DNA from: Candidatus Thiodictyon syntrophicum
GTDB lineage: Bacteria > Pseudomonadota > Gammaproteobacteria > Chromatiales > Chromatiaceae
DNA: 64,000 nt
Direction: 5' to 3'
Assembly (NCBI RefSeq): GCF_002813775.1
Contig: NZ_CP020371.1
Span: 310,001-374,000, forward strand
Below are positions 25,769 through 34,200 of the stretch, in pieces. How positions within the stretch are numbered: the first letter of the stretch is position 1; each line of letters begins with the position of its first letter. Under the pieces are notes generated by a model, which was not told where the DNA came from, ran no database searches, and was given only the letters and a program-made list of their open reading frames with translations. Position numbers and translations under genes: made by a program.

Positions 25769-26025
25769 CGCGGCAGACCGTCCTCGTCGTAACCGAGAAT
25801 CTCGTCGGCGCTGCCGTCGTCCACCACGGGGGCCCGCGCCACGCGCCCAGCGATAGTCATAATCTCGTCCACCGTGGCTCGATGCCGCGTCGCGGGGGCC
25901 TCGTCGCGCAGGCGATCCAGCAAGGCGATGGCCTCCTCGTTCACCGAGCGGTGATGCGCCTGCGCCTGCTGTTTGAGCCAGGCGTGCAACTCGTCCGGCA
26001 CATCACGCAAGGTCATGGTGGGCAT
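25765..26025 (-). CDS. FitA-type ribbon-helix-helix antitoxin
   Basis: 86 codons from ATG at 26025, with GGGGAGGT about 5 bases upstream (minus strand); the longer frame is rejected. MTLRDVPDELHAWLKQQAQA and HHRSVNEEAIALLDRL form the ribbon-helix-helix DNA-binding domain. The Asp/Glu-rich tail (DDGSADEILGYDEDGLPR) would wrap the cognate PIN toxin. The toxin gene behind it is truncated, so the antitoxin is now an orphan. It probably represses its own promoter through the palindrome at 26054-26067. Confidence 0.85.
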   Translation of the reverse strand: MPTMTLRDVPDELHAWLKQQAQAHHRSVNEEAIALLDRLRDEAPATRHRATVDEIMTIAGRVARAPVVDDGSADEILGYDEDGLPR

Positions 26026-26053
26026 GATGGACCTCCCCAGTACCCTCATTCTT

Positions 26054-26067
26054 ACGCTCTTTAGCGT
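26054..26067 (-). promoter_or_regulatory. Palindromic operator candidate for the FitA-type antitoxin
   Basis: ACGCT-N4-AGCGT, a perfect inverted repeat 29 bases before the antitoxin ATG, where RHH antitoxins usually bind for autoregulation. Confidence 0.5.
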
Positions 26068-26071
26068 GAGT

Positions 26072-26203
26072 TTACCTTGATTCGCCGTCGCGACGGACCC
26101 GTTTCGCGCCCGGTCCGCGCAGTTCACCCAGGTCCGCCAGATACCAGGCGGTACCGGCCGGGACCAGTGCGTCGCCGCCGGCGAATTGGCGCAAGGTGGT
26201 CAT
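26072..26203 (-). pseudogene. Fic-like protein, N-terminal stub (tentative)
   Basis: 43 codons starting with ATG at 26203, which overlaps the stop of the pglX 3' part (TGATG). The product reads MTTLRQFAGGDALVPAGTAW then YLADLGELRG, which resembles the N-terminus of one group of Fic-family proteins. After LRG the sequence diverges and stops. A gene once followed pglX directly and was cut off where the antitoxin module begins. The Fic assignment rests on a short stretch and is weak; the truncation itself is better supported. Confidence 0.4.
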
Positions 26204-27375
26204 CCGGTCTTGCGCCGCCCGCGACGGGTCGTGATGGCGGCGGGTTTCCAGGCGCGCAGGTCGTCCCGGGTCAGGCCCAGGGAGCGGGCCTCGTCAGCGA
26301 GGAAGCCGGCGAAATAGTCGCCCATGCGGGTGGCGTGCTCGGCGTCGTAGTCGTTGTGCCATTGCTTGAGCCAGGGGATGAGTTCCAGCAGGCCGGCGAG
26401 CAGGGGTTGCAGGCGTGCCGGTTCCCAGCCCTCGCCTTCCTTCATGTCCAGATAATAGGCGGCGAGTGCCGTGGCCTGCTGCAGGTGGTTCCAGCCAGCC
26501 CAGGCGATGACCAGACTCCCATCGGCGCCGCGCTCGGCGCCGGGGTAGCTCACCCAGCGTTCCTTGGGCACGTCCAGGCCGCCGCGCAGACGCCAGCAGT
26601 CGGGTTTAACGAAATCGGTGGACTTGTACTTGGGAGGGACCGGGATCTCGCCGACCTGCTCGCCGGCGTCCTCACGTCGTTGCAGGTCCCAGGTGGACTC
26701 CCATTGCTCACGCTTGCGCAGCCCCGGTTCGGTGTAGCGCAGCACCGGCAGGAAGGGTACGGACTCGGCGGCGACCAGGGCCGCCACCAGGGCGGACGGG
26801 TCGAAGTCCGGGCGGCCGGCGTAGATCTCGGCGACCTGCATGAATTCCGGGTCCCGGCGCGCCCGGTCAGCGAGGCGGCTGGTGCTGGTCAGGGCCACCG
26901 GGTCCGGCCAATAGGACGGGGTCTCCAGCCGGTCAAGCAGCCAGCCTTTGAGTGCCGTCTGTTCCTGCTCGACCCAGGGGGTGGCGGCCCAGCGGCGTTT
27001 GTATTCGGGGCGCTCGATGAGCCCGATGTACTTGTCCGATTCGATCAGTGCAATCCGCGCCTCGACCACTTGCCGGTATCCCGCCGGCCAGTGGTCGGGG
27101 ATTGCGGTAATAGGCGTGGAGCCGTGGCGGGTGAACCAGGTCGTTTCCTCCTCGCCCGCCGCGATTCGGCGGGCGAGTACGATTTCGAAGGCGCGTTCGC
27201 CCAGGTTGATCTCGGGGGGGTTGGGGTATTCGTAATCCGTATCGGCGGCCAGCAGGCCATAGAGCCGATAGCAGCGCCAATCCAGTTCCTCCTGCCAGGC
27301 GATCTGTTGGCGGCGGATGGAATCGGCGCGGACGCGGGCGGCATCGAGGCTGGCGCGGGTCGGTAGGGTAGTCAT
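26200..27375 (-). CDS. pglX: BREX-2 methyltransferase PglX, C-terminal part
   Basis: 391 codons from ATG at 27375. The region MTTLPTRASLDAARVRADSI and WQEELDWRCYRLYGLL is what normally continues the PglX protein after its target-recognition region. Together with the 825-residue part at 27879-30356 the length is about 1216, close to full-length BREX-2 PglX (about 1200). The two parts are separated by 503 bases holding an orphan antitoxin and a palindromic element. The start codon has only a weak ribosome site. The two halves might assemble as a split enzyme, or the gene is inactive; sequence alone cannot decide. Confidence 0.85.
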   Translation of the reverse strand: MTTLPTRASLDAARVRADSIRRQQIAWQEELDWRCYRLYGLLAADTDYEYPNPPEINLGERAFEIVLARRIAAGEEETTWFTRHGSTPITAIPDHWPAGYRQVVEARIALIESDKYIGLIERPEYKRRWAATPWVEQEQTALKGWLLDRLETPSYWPDPVALTSTSRLADRARRDPEFMQVAEIYAGRPDFDPSALVAALVAAESVPFLPVLRYTEPGLRKREQWESTWDLQRREDAGEQVGEIPVPPKYKSTDFVKPDCWRLRGGLDVPKERWVSYPGAERGADGSLVIAWAGWNHLQQATALAAYYLDMKEGEGWEPARLQPLLAGLLELIPWLKQWHNDYDAEHATRMGDYFAGFLADEARSLGLTRDDLRAWKPAAITTRRGRRKTG

Positions 27376-27455
27376 GGGATTCCCGCCAGACTATCGAATC
27401 GCAAGCCGGGTATCCAGGAAAAATCGTCATCGATATGACTGTCGGCGAGCCACAT
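27372..27455 (-). pseudogene. PIN-domain (VapC-like) toxin with internal deletion
   Basis: 27 codons directly after the antitoxin (3-base gap). The start MWLADSHI resembles a VapC N-terminus (first Asp) and the rest, DDDFSWIPGLRF, resembles a VapC C-terminus (the last acidic strand followed by IPGL). About 100 central codons are missing. The stop TGA overlaps the ATG of the pglX 3' part. Confidence 0.45.
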
Positions 27456-27458
27456 CGC

Positions 27459-27746
27459 TCAAGCATCCCTGCCAGGTAAAGGACGGTCGGCACGCTCTGC
27501 GCGTTGCCAGGCGACCGGGTCCTCGATGTCGGCGAACACACCGACTGCAGCGGCCGCCGCCAGTGCTGTCCTTAGTGCCGCGCGTCGCTCGGCGATGGTC
27601 CTTGGCGCAGCGGCGGATGGGGCTGGCGCATCCAGCAGTAGCAACACCCGCGCCGGTTGGCCAAATGAGCCGCGCAAGGTCTCGGGTAGATCGAGGTCAA
27701 TATGGCCTTGAAGTGAAATGGTGGCGGCTAGCTCGATGGCTTGCAT
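27459..27746 (-). CDS. Orphan type II antitoxin inside split pglX
   Basis: 95 codons from ATG at 27746. The start MQAIELAATISLQGHIDLDL, the LRGSFGQPARVLLLLDAP strand and the C-terminal DPVAWQRAERADRPLPGRD are typical of small VapB-like antitoxins that precede PIN toxins. The toxin behind it survives only as a 27-codon fusion of its two ends. The gene lies between the two parts of pglX in the same orientation, so it is likely transcribed with the BREX operon. Confidence 0.6.
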   Translation of the reverse strand: MQAIELAATISLQGHIDLDLPETLRGSFGQPARVLLLLDAPAPSAAAPRTIAERRAALRTALAAAAAVGVFADIEDPVAWQRAERADRPLPGRDA

Positions 27747-27789
27747 CTCAATGCTCCGGTTCAGGGTCGAGCGGGCTGGACAGAAGAGG

Positions 27790-27923
27790 TCTCACGCCAA
27801 GGCGCCAAGCTCGCCTAGGGGCTTGCGTGCAAGCAGAAGCGTCGGGCGCGTCGCCTGGTTGGTCATGGTCAATCACCATCAACCCTCCTTTTCTTCTTGG
27901 CGCCTTGGCGCCTTGGCGTGAGA
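27790..27923. repeat. Palindromic element between the pglX halves
   Basis: A perfect 20-bp inverted repeat (arms 27790-27809 and 27904-27923, beginning TCTCACGCCAAGG) flanks about 94 bases, with an extra CTTGGCGC unit before the right arm. The right arm encodes the last codons of the pglX 5' part (HAKAPRRQEEKEG), showing that the element disrupts the gene. No target duplication was found. Confidence 0.7.
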
Positions 27924-30356
27924 TATTTCCGGGTCGGGGGTCGAGGCCGATCCGATCAGGGCCGCCGGGAGGCAGGCGGCGTAGTCTTGGGCGAGGCGGT
28001 CGAGGGTTTGGGCGAGGGAAACCGGCGGGTTTTCAGCAAGTGGAAAAGACGCGAGTTTAGTGCCGTCGTGTTCGTAACGCATTTCATAACGCTCATCCGC
28101 GCCAGCGGCATTTGCGCCTGGTCGCCCTTTATTTTGGCAGACCTGTTGCATCCAGAAACAGCCAACCGATGAGTTGAGTAGTCCCAATATACCCAGATAC
28201 TCTTCCTCGCTTGCTTTAGCTGGCAGCTTGATGATCGGTGCGGTGCGATTGAATGACTTGCCACCCCGGTCAAAGACAAAGTTATTGTGAGTAGATATGA
28301 AAGCGAAAGTGATCGAGAAGGGATTGCGGTAACGATCCCGTTGAAAGCGACTCCATTCCCACCAAGTCAAACCTATCTCCCGATGGTTTCCATTCGGCTC
28401 ACGTCTTAGCCATAAGGGTGTGCGGTAAGGCCAAAGAAACTGATGCAGCAATGAGGCTTGTGAATAAGGCAATGGATCAAGATTGCCGTCATAGGGAAAA
28501 ATCGTCGTATTGGGGCTGTCAATGCGCCAATCGCGTACGCAATCCCCCTCTACATTTATAATGATATTATCAGTGGCAATGCCGCGAGTGATGAGTGAAT
28601 GGTCGGGCGTAAAATATATATCGTCTGCACGGGTCATGCACACAAAGCCAATCAGAGACATGGCTTTATTCAGGGCTTTAATGGCATGTTCCTCAATGGC
28701 CTCCTTTAGATCCGCTGCGCCGCCCCCACCGATGCTCCACGGATGTTTGGCAAATGACGTTCGCGGCGTATCGGCTACCGAGATATAGGCCGATTCGCTG
28801 GCGACAATATCCACCTGATCGATGATAGCACTCCATACCAATCCTTGAGTCGGGTCGGCTGGTGCGATAGGTTCGCTTTTGATGCCCATAACGGTGCGGA
28901 CCCTATCGCACACAGGCGCCCTGTTGCGACCGAAAAAGATAACGGTAGGCGTACCGTGACCAGGGATGAAGGCACCAGATGTGTCAATGACATGACTGAG
29001 ATCCAACCTGGGCAGAGTCTCTTCTATCAATTTGCTGCCGAACTCGCGCTTCATGAACGAGTTCGCGGTAATGAGTCCCACATACCCGGCGTGCTGACTT
29101 CCGTCATCGGGTATCGCCAACTCGAAAAACCGCTCGGTAAATGGCACCCCCAACGAGTATTGCCGGTGGCAACTGCTGTACCGCGCCCGGTAGGCCGCAT
29201 TGAGCGCGGAATCCTTCACGGTGATATAGGGCGGATTCCCCACCACCGCCTGATACCGCTGTCCAAGGATGGCATTGACCTGCCCCAGATCCTCGGTGGC
29301 ATAGGCGTGCTCCAGGCTGGTGCCCTTATAGGACTCGCCGCCGAGCAGGTCCATGGTCTCGGTGAGCCCGAAGCGCGGCCCGTGCAGCAGGCTGTCGCCG
29401 ACGGCCAGGTGAAGCTGGAAGTTCGGCGCATCGCTCAGGACCCGGATGTCGCAGGCGGCCAGCGCGGCGACCAGCAGGCGGAAGCGGGCGATGGCGACGG
29501 CGAAGGGGTTGATGTCGACGCCATAGACCCCGTCGAGTGCCTGTTGCACCGTGTCGCGCGGGTTGCGCCCCGGCTCGTGGCGCGCCCGGATGGCCAACAG
29601 GCGCGCGAAGGCGCCGAGCAGGAAGTGGCCGGAGCCGCAGGTGGGGTCGATGAGGCGCACCGCCTGGTAGCCGAAGGTGTCGAGCGCCGGGGTGAGGGTG
29701 CGGTCGAGGATGAATTCCTCGACGAATTCGGGCGTCTGGAGCAGTGCGTAGCGCTTGCGCGTGGCCTCGGAGAGGTCCTGGTAGAGGTCGCCCAGGAAGC
29801 GGGTGTTCCACTCGGGGTCGGTGAAGTCGTGGACCAGGAGGCCGCGGTCCGGGTCGATCTTCTGCCAGAAGGCCATGAGGGCCATGGCGGCATCGCCGGA
29901 GCAGCCGAGCCGGAAGACCGGGTTGTGGCGCTCATCAAAGAGGTCCTCGAGTCCCGGGAGGGCGCCGACCTCGCGGAAGCAGGCGAGCAGGTAGTCGCGG
30001 TCATTATCGTGCGGCCGGGCGCGGAACCAGCCCTCATGTCGGTCGCGCGCCAGTGCGAGTCGGTTGTTCTCGCCACCCGCCGGACCGGCCAGCCAGGGCC
30101 GGGGGATGAGCCCGTTGTCCTCGATGAAGCGGACGAAGACGCAGGAGAGCAGCCAATGCACCGCCGCCTGGGTGATCGCCGCCTCCAGCCAGGCCGTCTG
30201 GGTCTCCCCGGTGCGCCCGGCGATGCGGGCCGCCTGCCATTCGCCTTGCAGGGCGGCGCCGAGCGCGCTGTCCTCGCCGATGCGCACGCGCAGGTCGTCT
30301 TCCAGGACTTTGAGCAGGCGTTGGAGGTCTTTGAGGAGGGCGGGGGCTTGGATCAT
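27879..30356 (-). CDS. pglX: BREX-2 adenine-specific DNA methyltransferase PglX, N-terminal part
   Basis: 825 codons from ATG at 30356 (MIQAPALLKDLQRLLKVLED). The AdoMet-binding motif LIDPTCGSGHFLLGAF lies at about residue 239 and the adenine-N6 catalytic motif VVGNPPYITV at about 374. The target-recognition region (bases about 28060-28900) is clearly more AT-rich than the rest, as expected for swapped specificity domains. In BREX-2 PglX methylates host DNA to mark self. The frame ends in a repeat-derived tail at 27879; the remainder of the protein is encoded separately at 26200-27375. The methylase core is intact. Confidence 0.92.
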   Translation of the reverse strand: MIQAPALLKDLQRLLKVLEDDLRVRIGEDSALGAALQGEWQAARIAGRTGETQTAWLEAAITQAAVHWLLSCVFVRFIEDNGLIPRPWLAGPAGGENNRLALARDRHEGWFRARPHDNDRDYLLACFREVGALPGLEDLFDERHNPVFRLGCSGDAAMALMAFWQKIDPDRGLLVHDFTDPEWNTRFLGDLYQDLSEATRKRYALLQTPEFVEEFILDRTLTPALDTFGYQAVRLIDPTCGSGHFLLGAFARLLAIRARHEPGRNPRDTVQQALDGVYGVDINPFAVAIARFRLLVAALAACDIRVLSDAPNFQLHLAVGDSLLHGPRFGLTETMDLLGGESYKGTSLEHAYATEDLGQVNAILGQRYQAVVGNPPYITVKDSALNAAYRARYSSCHRQYSLGVPFTERFFELAIPDDGSQHAGYVGLITANSFMKREFGSKLIEETLPRLDLSHVIDTSGAFIPGHGTPTVIFFGRNRAPVCDRVRTVMGIKSEPIAPADPTQGLVWSAIIDQVDIVASESAYISVADTPRTSFAKHPWSIGGGGAADLKEAIEEHAIKALNKAMSLIGFVCMTRADDIYFTPDHSLITRGIATDNIIINVEGDCVRDWRIDSPNTTIFPYDGNLDPLPYSQASLLHQFLWPYRTPLWLRREPNGNHREIGLTWWEWSRFQRDRYRNPFSITFAFISTHNNFVFDRGGKSFNRTAPIIKLPAKASEEEYLGILGLLNSSVGCFWMQQVCQNKGRPGANAAGADERYEMRYEHDGTKLASFPLAENPPVSLAQTLDRLAQDYAACLPAALIGSASTPDPEISHAKAPRRQEEKEG

Positions 30357-30382
30357 GCTTGGATCACTGTAGGGTACCGGGC

Positions 30383-30597
30383 GGGACGGGGCATTCGCCC
30401 CGTCCCGAATCTTTATTGCGTCGCTGATTCGTATTACCCGCGGCTTCGGAGAAAACGTTTCGGACGGGGCGAATGCCCCGTCCGGCGCGGGGGTTGGCGC
30501 CTATGGGCGAATGCCCGTCCGGCGCGGGAACGGAACCGGCTAAAACCTCGACCTCCAGTTCGGGCGTGATCGCCCAGGAGGTCGAGGCTTCAGCCGG
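30383..30597. repeat. Three palindromes between mazF and pglX
   Basis: Inverted repeats at 30383-30406 (GGGACGGGG arms), 30461-30484 (CGGACGGGG arms) and 30536-30597 (CCGGCTAAAACCTCGACCTCC against GGAGGTCGAGGCTTCAGCCGG). The third shares its arms with the mobile repeat at 55764-55923. Confidence 0.65.
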
Positions 30598-30614
30598 ACG
30601 GGGGCGCCGCAGGG

Positions 30615-30950
30615 TCATAGCGCGAGGTGCAGGCGAATGGCCGTGTCGATTGCGCGCATCTTGTCCGCCGCGAGTCGACCGACCGCCGGCCCTGGGATGC
30701 GCTCCTTGGCAATGGTACGGATCTGCTGGGCCTGCGCCTTGGAATCCTTGGGGAGTCCGGATTCGGCAGCGGAAAGCGCCACCTCAAAGGGATAGACGCG
30801 TGTCATGTTGGAAGTGATGGGCAGGATCGTGACCGTGCTCGCCGCCCGATTATTGGCATCGTTGCTCACGATCAGCACCGGGCGGCGTTTGTTGATCTCG
30901 GACCCCACACTCGGGCTGAGGTCGGCATAGAGGATGTCACCACGCTTCAT
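30615..30950 (-). CDS. mazF: MazF-type mRNA endoribonuclease toxin
   Basis: 111 codons from ATG at 30950 (MKRGDILYADLSPSVGSEIN), overlapping the antitoxin gene by 14 bases. KRRPVLIVSNDANNRAASTV and VTILPITSNMTRVYPFEV are characteristic of the PemK/MazF fold. Length is normal and no frame damage is seen, so this is the only toxin in the window that looks complete. It lies between pglW and pglX on the same strand, so BREX and toxin-antitoxin transcripts may be linked. Confidence 0.9.
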   Translation of the reverse strand: MKRGDILYADLSPSVGSEINKRRPVLIVSNDANNRAASTVTILPITSNMTRVYPFEVALSAAESGLPKDSKAQAQQIRTIAKERIPGPAVGRLAADKMRAIDTAIRLHLAL

Positions 30951-31161
30951 GGGCAAGCCCGTCGCCGGTGGTCGGCGCCCAGTCCGGGTCGAGCTCGGCC
31001 GCCGCCTCACGGTAGGCGGCCTCGAGGTCTTCCTCCCGCAGCCGGCGTAGCGCGTGCTCGATGACCTGGGACCGGCTCTTCATCGCATGGGCCTGACGAT
31101 AGGTCTCGATCAGTGTCACCGCCTCCGGGGTGAGCGAGATTGACAGCTTTTCTGCCCGCAT
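30937..31161 (-). CDS. RHH antitoxin of the MazF pair
   Basis: 74 codons from ATG at 31161. MRAEKLSISLTPEAVTLIE and an ALRRLREEDLEAAYREAAAE helix form a ribbon-helix-helix DNA-binding domain followed by an acidic toxin-binding tail (LDPDWAPTTGDGL). It probably represses the mazEF promoter in the 84-base gap after pglW. Confidence 0.85.
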   Translation of the reverse strand: MRAEKLSISLTPEAVTLIETYRQAHAMKSRSQVIEHALRRLREEDLEAAYREAAAELDPDWAPTTGDGLAHEAW

Positions 31162-31245
31162 GGTGTACCTGCTGATTCGATGTTGGTGCTACCGGCTATC
31201 CTACTGTGCCTGCTACCGCTCGGCAATCCTGTCGGATCCGCGGTT

Positions 31246-34200
31246 TCACCTTTGCTCGATCCAGGCCGGGGGGATACGGGCCCACTGGGCAGAGGAGATG
31301 ACCGGCACGGGAACCCCGTCCACCGCGGGCAGGCCGTCGGCGTGCATGGGCACGAGCAGCCAGAGGGGGGGCGGAGTCTGGCCCTGGCCCGTGCGATCAC
31401 GCAGCGCTTCGACGAGTCCCATGAGCTGGTAGCGCGCCAGCAGGCCAGGGTCGACCAGCAGGATGGGTTGGTTGGCCTCGAGCAGTCGGTGCCGCACCTG
31501 CGGCAGGGCCTTCTGCACCAGGCGGATGAGGTTGGTCCAGTCGCGGCTGCCGGGGGCGGCGGCATCGGCTTGCAGTATGACCTCCCAGCCCACTTTGTGG
31601 CGTAGGGACTGGTCTTGCAGCGCCTGGATCAGCAGGGCGTCCAGGCTCAGTCGCGTCGCTCGATGGCGGCGCAGCAGTTGCGCCTCGGCATGGCAGGCGA
31701 GGCGTGGCAGGACGGTGAGTGCGAGAAAACCGCCGGCCGTGCGGGCGCGCTCCAGGCGGTCCTCGAACTGCCGGATCAGGACGGCATCGGCGGTGAGGTC
31801 ATCGCCGGGTTCGCCGCGGGTGCCGTGGCGGGACAGCCAGGTGGTGGTGCCGGCCGAGGGTTCGGTCCTGCCGGCCGGTGAGTAGTAGCCAGGCCCCTGG
31901 GGTCCGCTCGGGTCCCAGGCCAGGGCCGCGCCGGCCGCGACGAGCAAGGCGTCGAGCGCCGGGCGGTCGGGGATCGGCGCGCACGCCGGGAAACGACCCT
32001 GGATGCGGTCGCGGATGTCGCTGGTCTGGCAGTAACGCGGGCCGGTCAGCGCGCCGAGGGACAGGCGCATGGCCCGCAGCGCGGCCAACCCCTGCGGGTA
32101 GACCTCCTGGCGGCTGGAGAGTGCGGCCGTGCGTGACGCGGCCGTCGCCAGTCGCAGCAGGCGCTGGGCCGACAGCGGCGCGACGCTGCCGGGCCGCTCC
32201 AGCGCTTCCAGGGTCTTGCGGGCATGTGGTGGGGTGAGCAGGGGATCGGCCCGGGCGATCGCGTCGGCGGCGGCGCCCAGTCGCCTGGCGTAGTCGGCCT
32301 GGTCGGGGCCGAGCGCGATCAGGGGCGGCACCTGGTCTTGCTCGAAGAGCTGGTAGCGTGGCTTGGCGAGACTGCCCTCGGCCTCCTGAGCGGCGCGTAC
32401 CAGCGCGGTGGCCAGGCGCCGGCGCAGGGCCTCGTCCTGGTGGGCGCAACCGCGGGCGGCAAGCAGGACCAGTGCCAGCTCCGGGACGGTCATGACGCCG
32501 GCATGGATCTGGAGCAGCGTCTCGAGCTCCCCGCGGACCTGGGTGAGGGGCGCGAGCTTGAGCCAGCGCTCGCGGGCCTTGAGCAGTGTGTCGGAGAGTG
32601 CCGAGCGGGCGAGTCGCGTAACCCGCGCGACCGCACCCAGGGTGGGCCAGGGGCGGTCCATGCCGTCGGCAGCCGGCTCCAGTCCCAGGTAGATGGCGAG
32701 CGCCTGTGCCGGATCACCGGTGGGCGGATGGTCATCCCCGGCCGGTCGCTTGGGCAGGAGTTGGCCGGCGAGCGCGTCGATGCTGGCGATGCCGGACGCC
32801 GGGCCCGCGGGCGGCGGGGTGTGGATCGGGGCTGAACTCAGATGGGGGCCCAGGTCGGGGCGCAGTTGGGCGAGCTGCTTGGCCTTCTGCCGGATCTCTT
32901 TGCGGATGCGGTCGCCGACGCCGCTCAAATAACGGAACTTGATGCGCTCCACTGCCAGCAGGTCGCGCAGGTTGTGGATGCCCATGCCGTCCAGGACGTT
33001 CTGGGCCTCGACGCTGTAGCCCAGCTCGGCGATGCTGGTCGCGGCGGTGGCGAGGCGGGCCAGCGCGGCCAGGCTGTCGGGCGCGGCGCCGAGGCCCTGG
33101 GTATCGGCGAAGGCCTGGCGCCAGGCGCGCAGCATCTCTTCGGCGTTGTCGAAGCGCTCCCGGTAGTCGCGATGCAGGGCGCGCTCGAAAAAGTCGGTCA
33201 GGGCGTCGCGCAGGTGGGGGTCGAACCGGTCGGTAGCGAGGCTGACCTCGCACTCGAGCATGGCGGCCTGGGAGACGCCGTCGCCCCAGCGCGGCAGTTC
33301 GCCGGTGAGCATTTCGTAGAGGGTGACGGCGAGTGCAAAGCGCTCGGCGGCCAGGTCCCAGCGCGGGGGTTTGCGCAGTGGGAGAAAGGGGTCCAGGTAG
33401 GGGTGGGTGCCGGCGCTGATGTTCTCCGGCGCGGCACTGGTGAGCGAAAAATCGAACAGGATGAGTTGGAGCCGCCCGCCGGCCGCTTGGGCGATGCCGA
33501 TGTTCTGGGGCTTGATGTCACGGTGGGCGATACCGAGGCCCTCCAGGCAATCGACGACCGCAATCAGCTCTTCGCCGAACCGGCTGGCCAGATCCAGGGA
33601 CAGCCGCTGGTCTTCCTCCAGCCGCTTGGCCAAGGTCTGATCGCCGGCACGGCACATGAGCAGCGCCGTGCGTCCGGCGATGGTGAGGGTGCGGCGCCAT
33701 TCCACCACATGCGGGTTGCGGTGCAGCTTGGCCAGGGCCTCGCCCTCGGCGACCAGGCGGTCGTTGTGTGAAACCTCGGAGGCGACCTTGAGGACCAACT
33801 GCGCCTCCTCGCCCTCAGGGGCCCCGTCCGGCCGCACCAGCAGGACATCGGAGGATGAGCCCTTGCCCAGTCGGCGCAGGACGGTGAAGCCCCCTTCCAG
33901 ACGGTCGTTGGCGGTGGCGATGGCGGGGTCGACCGTGACCTCGGGGTCGGGGGTGGTGAGGGCGTCTTCCAGGGCATCCAGGGCTTTGAGGAAGTCGTCG
34001 ACCGTCGGGCAGCGGGCGCTGGTAGCGGGCAGCGTGCTGAGCTGGATGAGGTCCTGCAACGCTGGACCGGCCCCGTCCATCACATCGGAGATGCACAGCC
34101 CCGGGCCGGCGCGCAGCCGCTCCAGTTGCTCGATGACGCTCCCCGCCGGCGGCTGGCCGGAAAAGAGATGGTAAGCGATAGCACCCAAGGAGAAGACGTC

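Noticed and set aside
26077-27366. 429-codon plus-strand frame
   Set aside because: Antisense of the pglX C-terminal part.
30364-30618. 84-codon minus-strand frame between mazF and pglX
   Set aside because: It consists almost entirely of palindromic repeat sequence.
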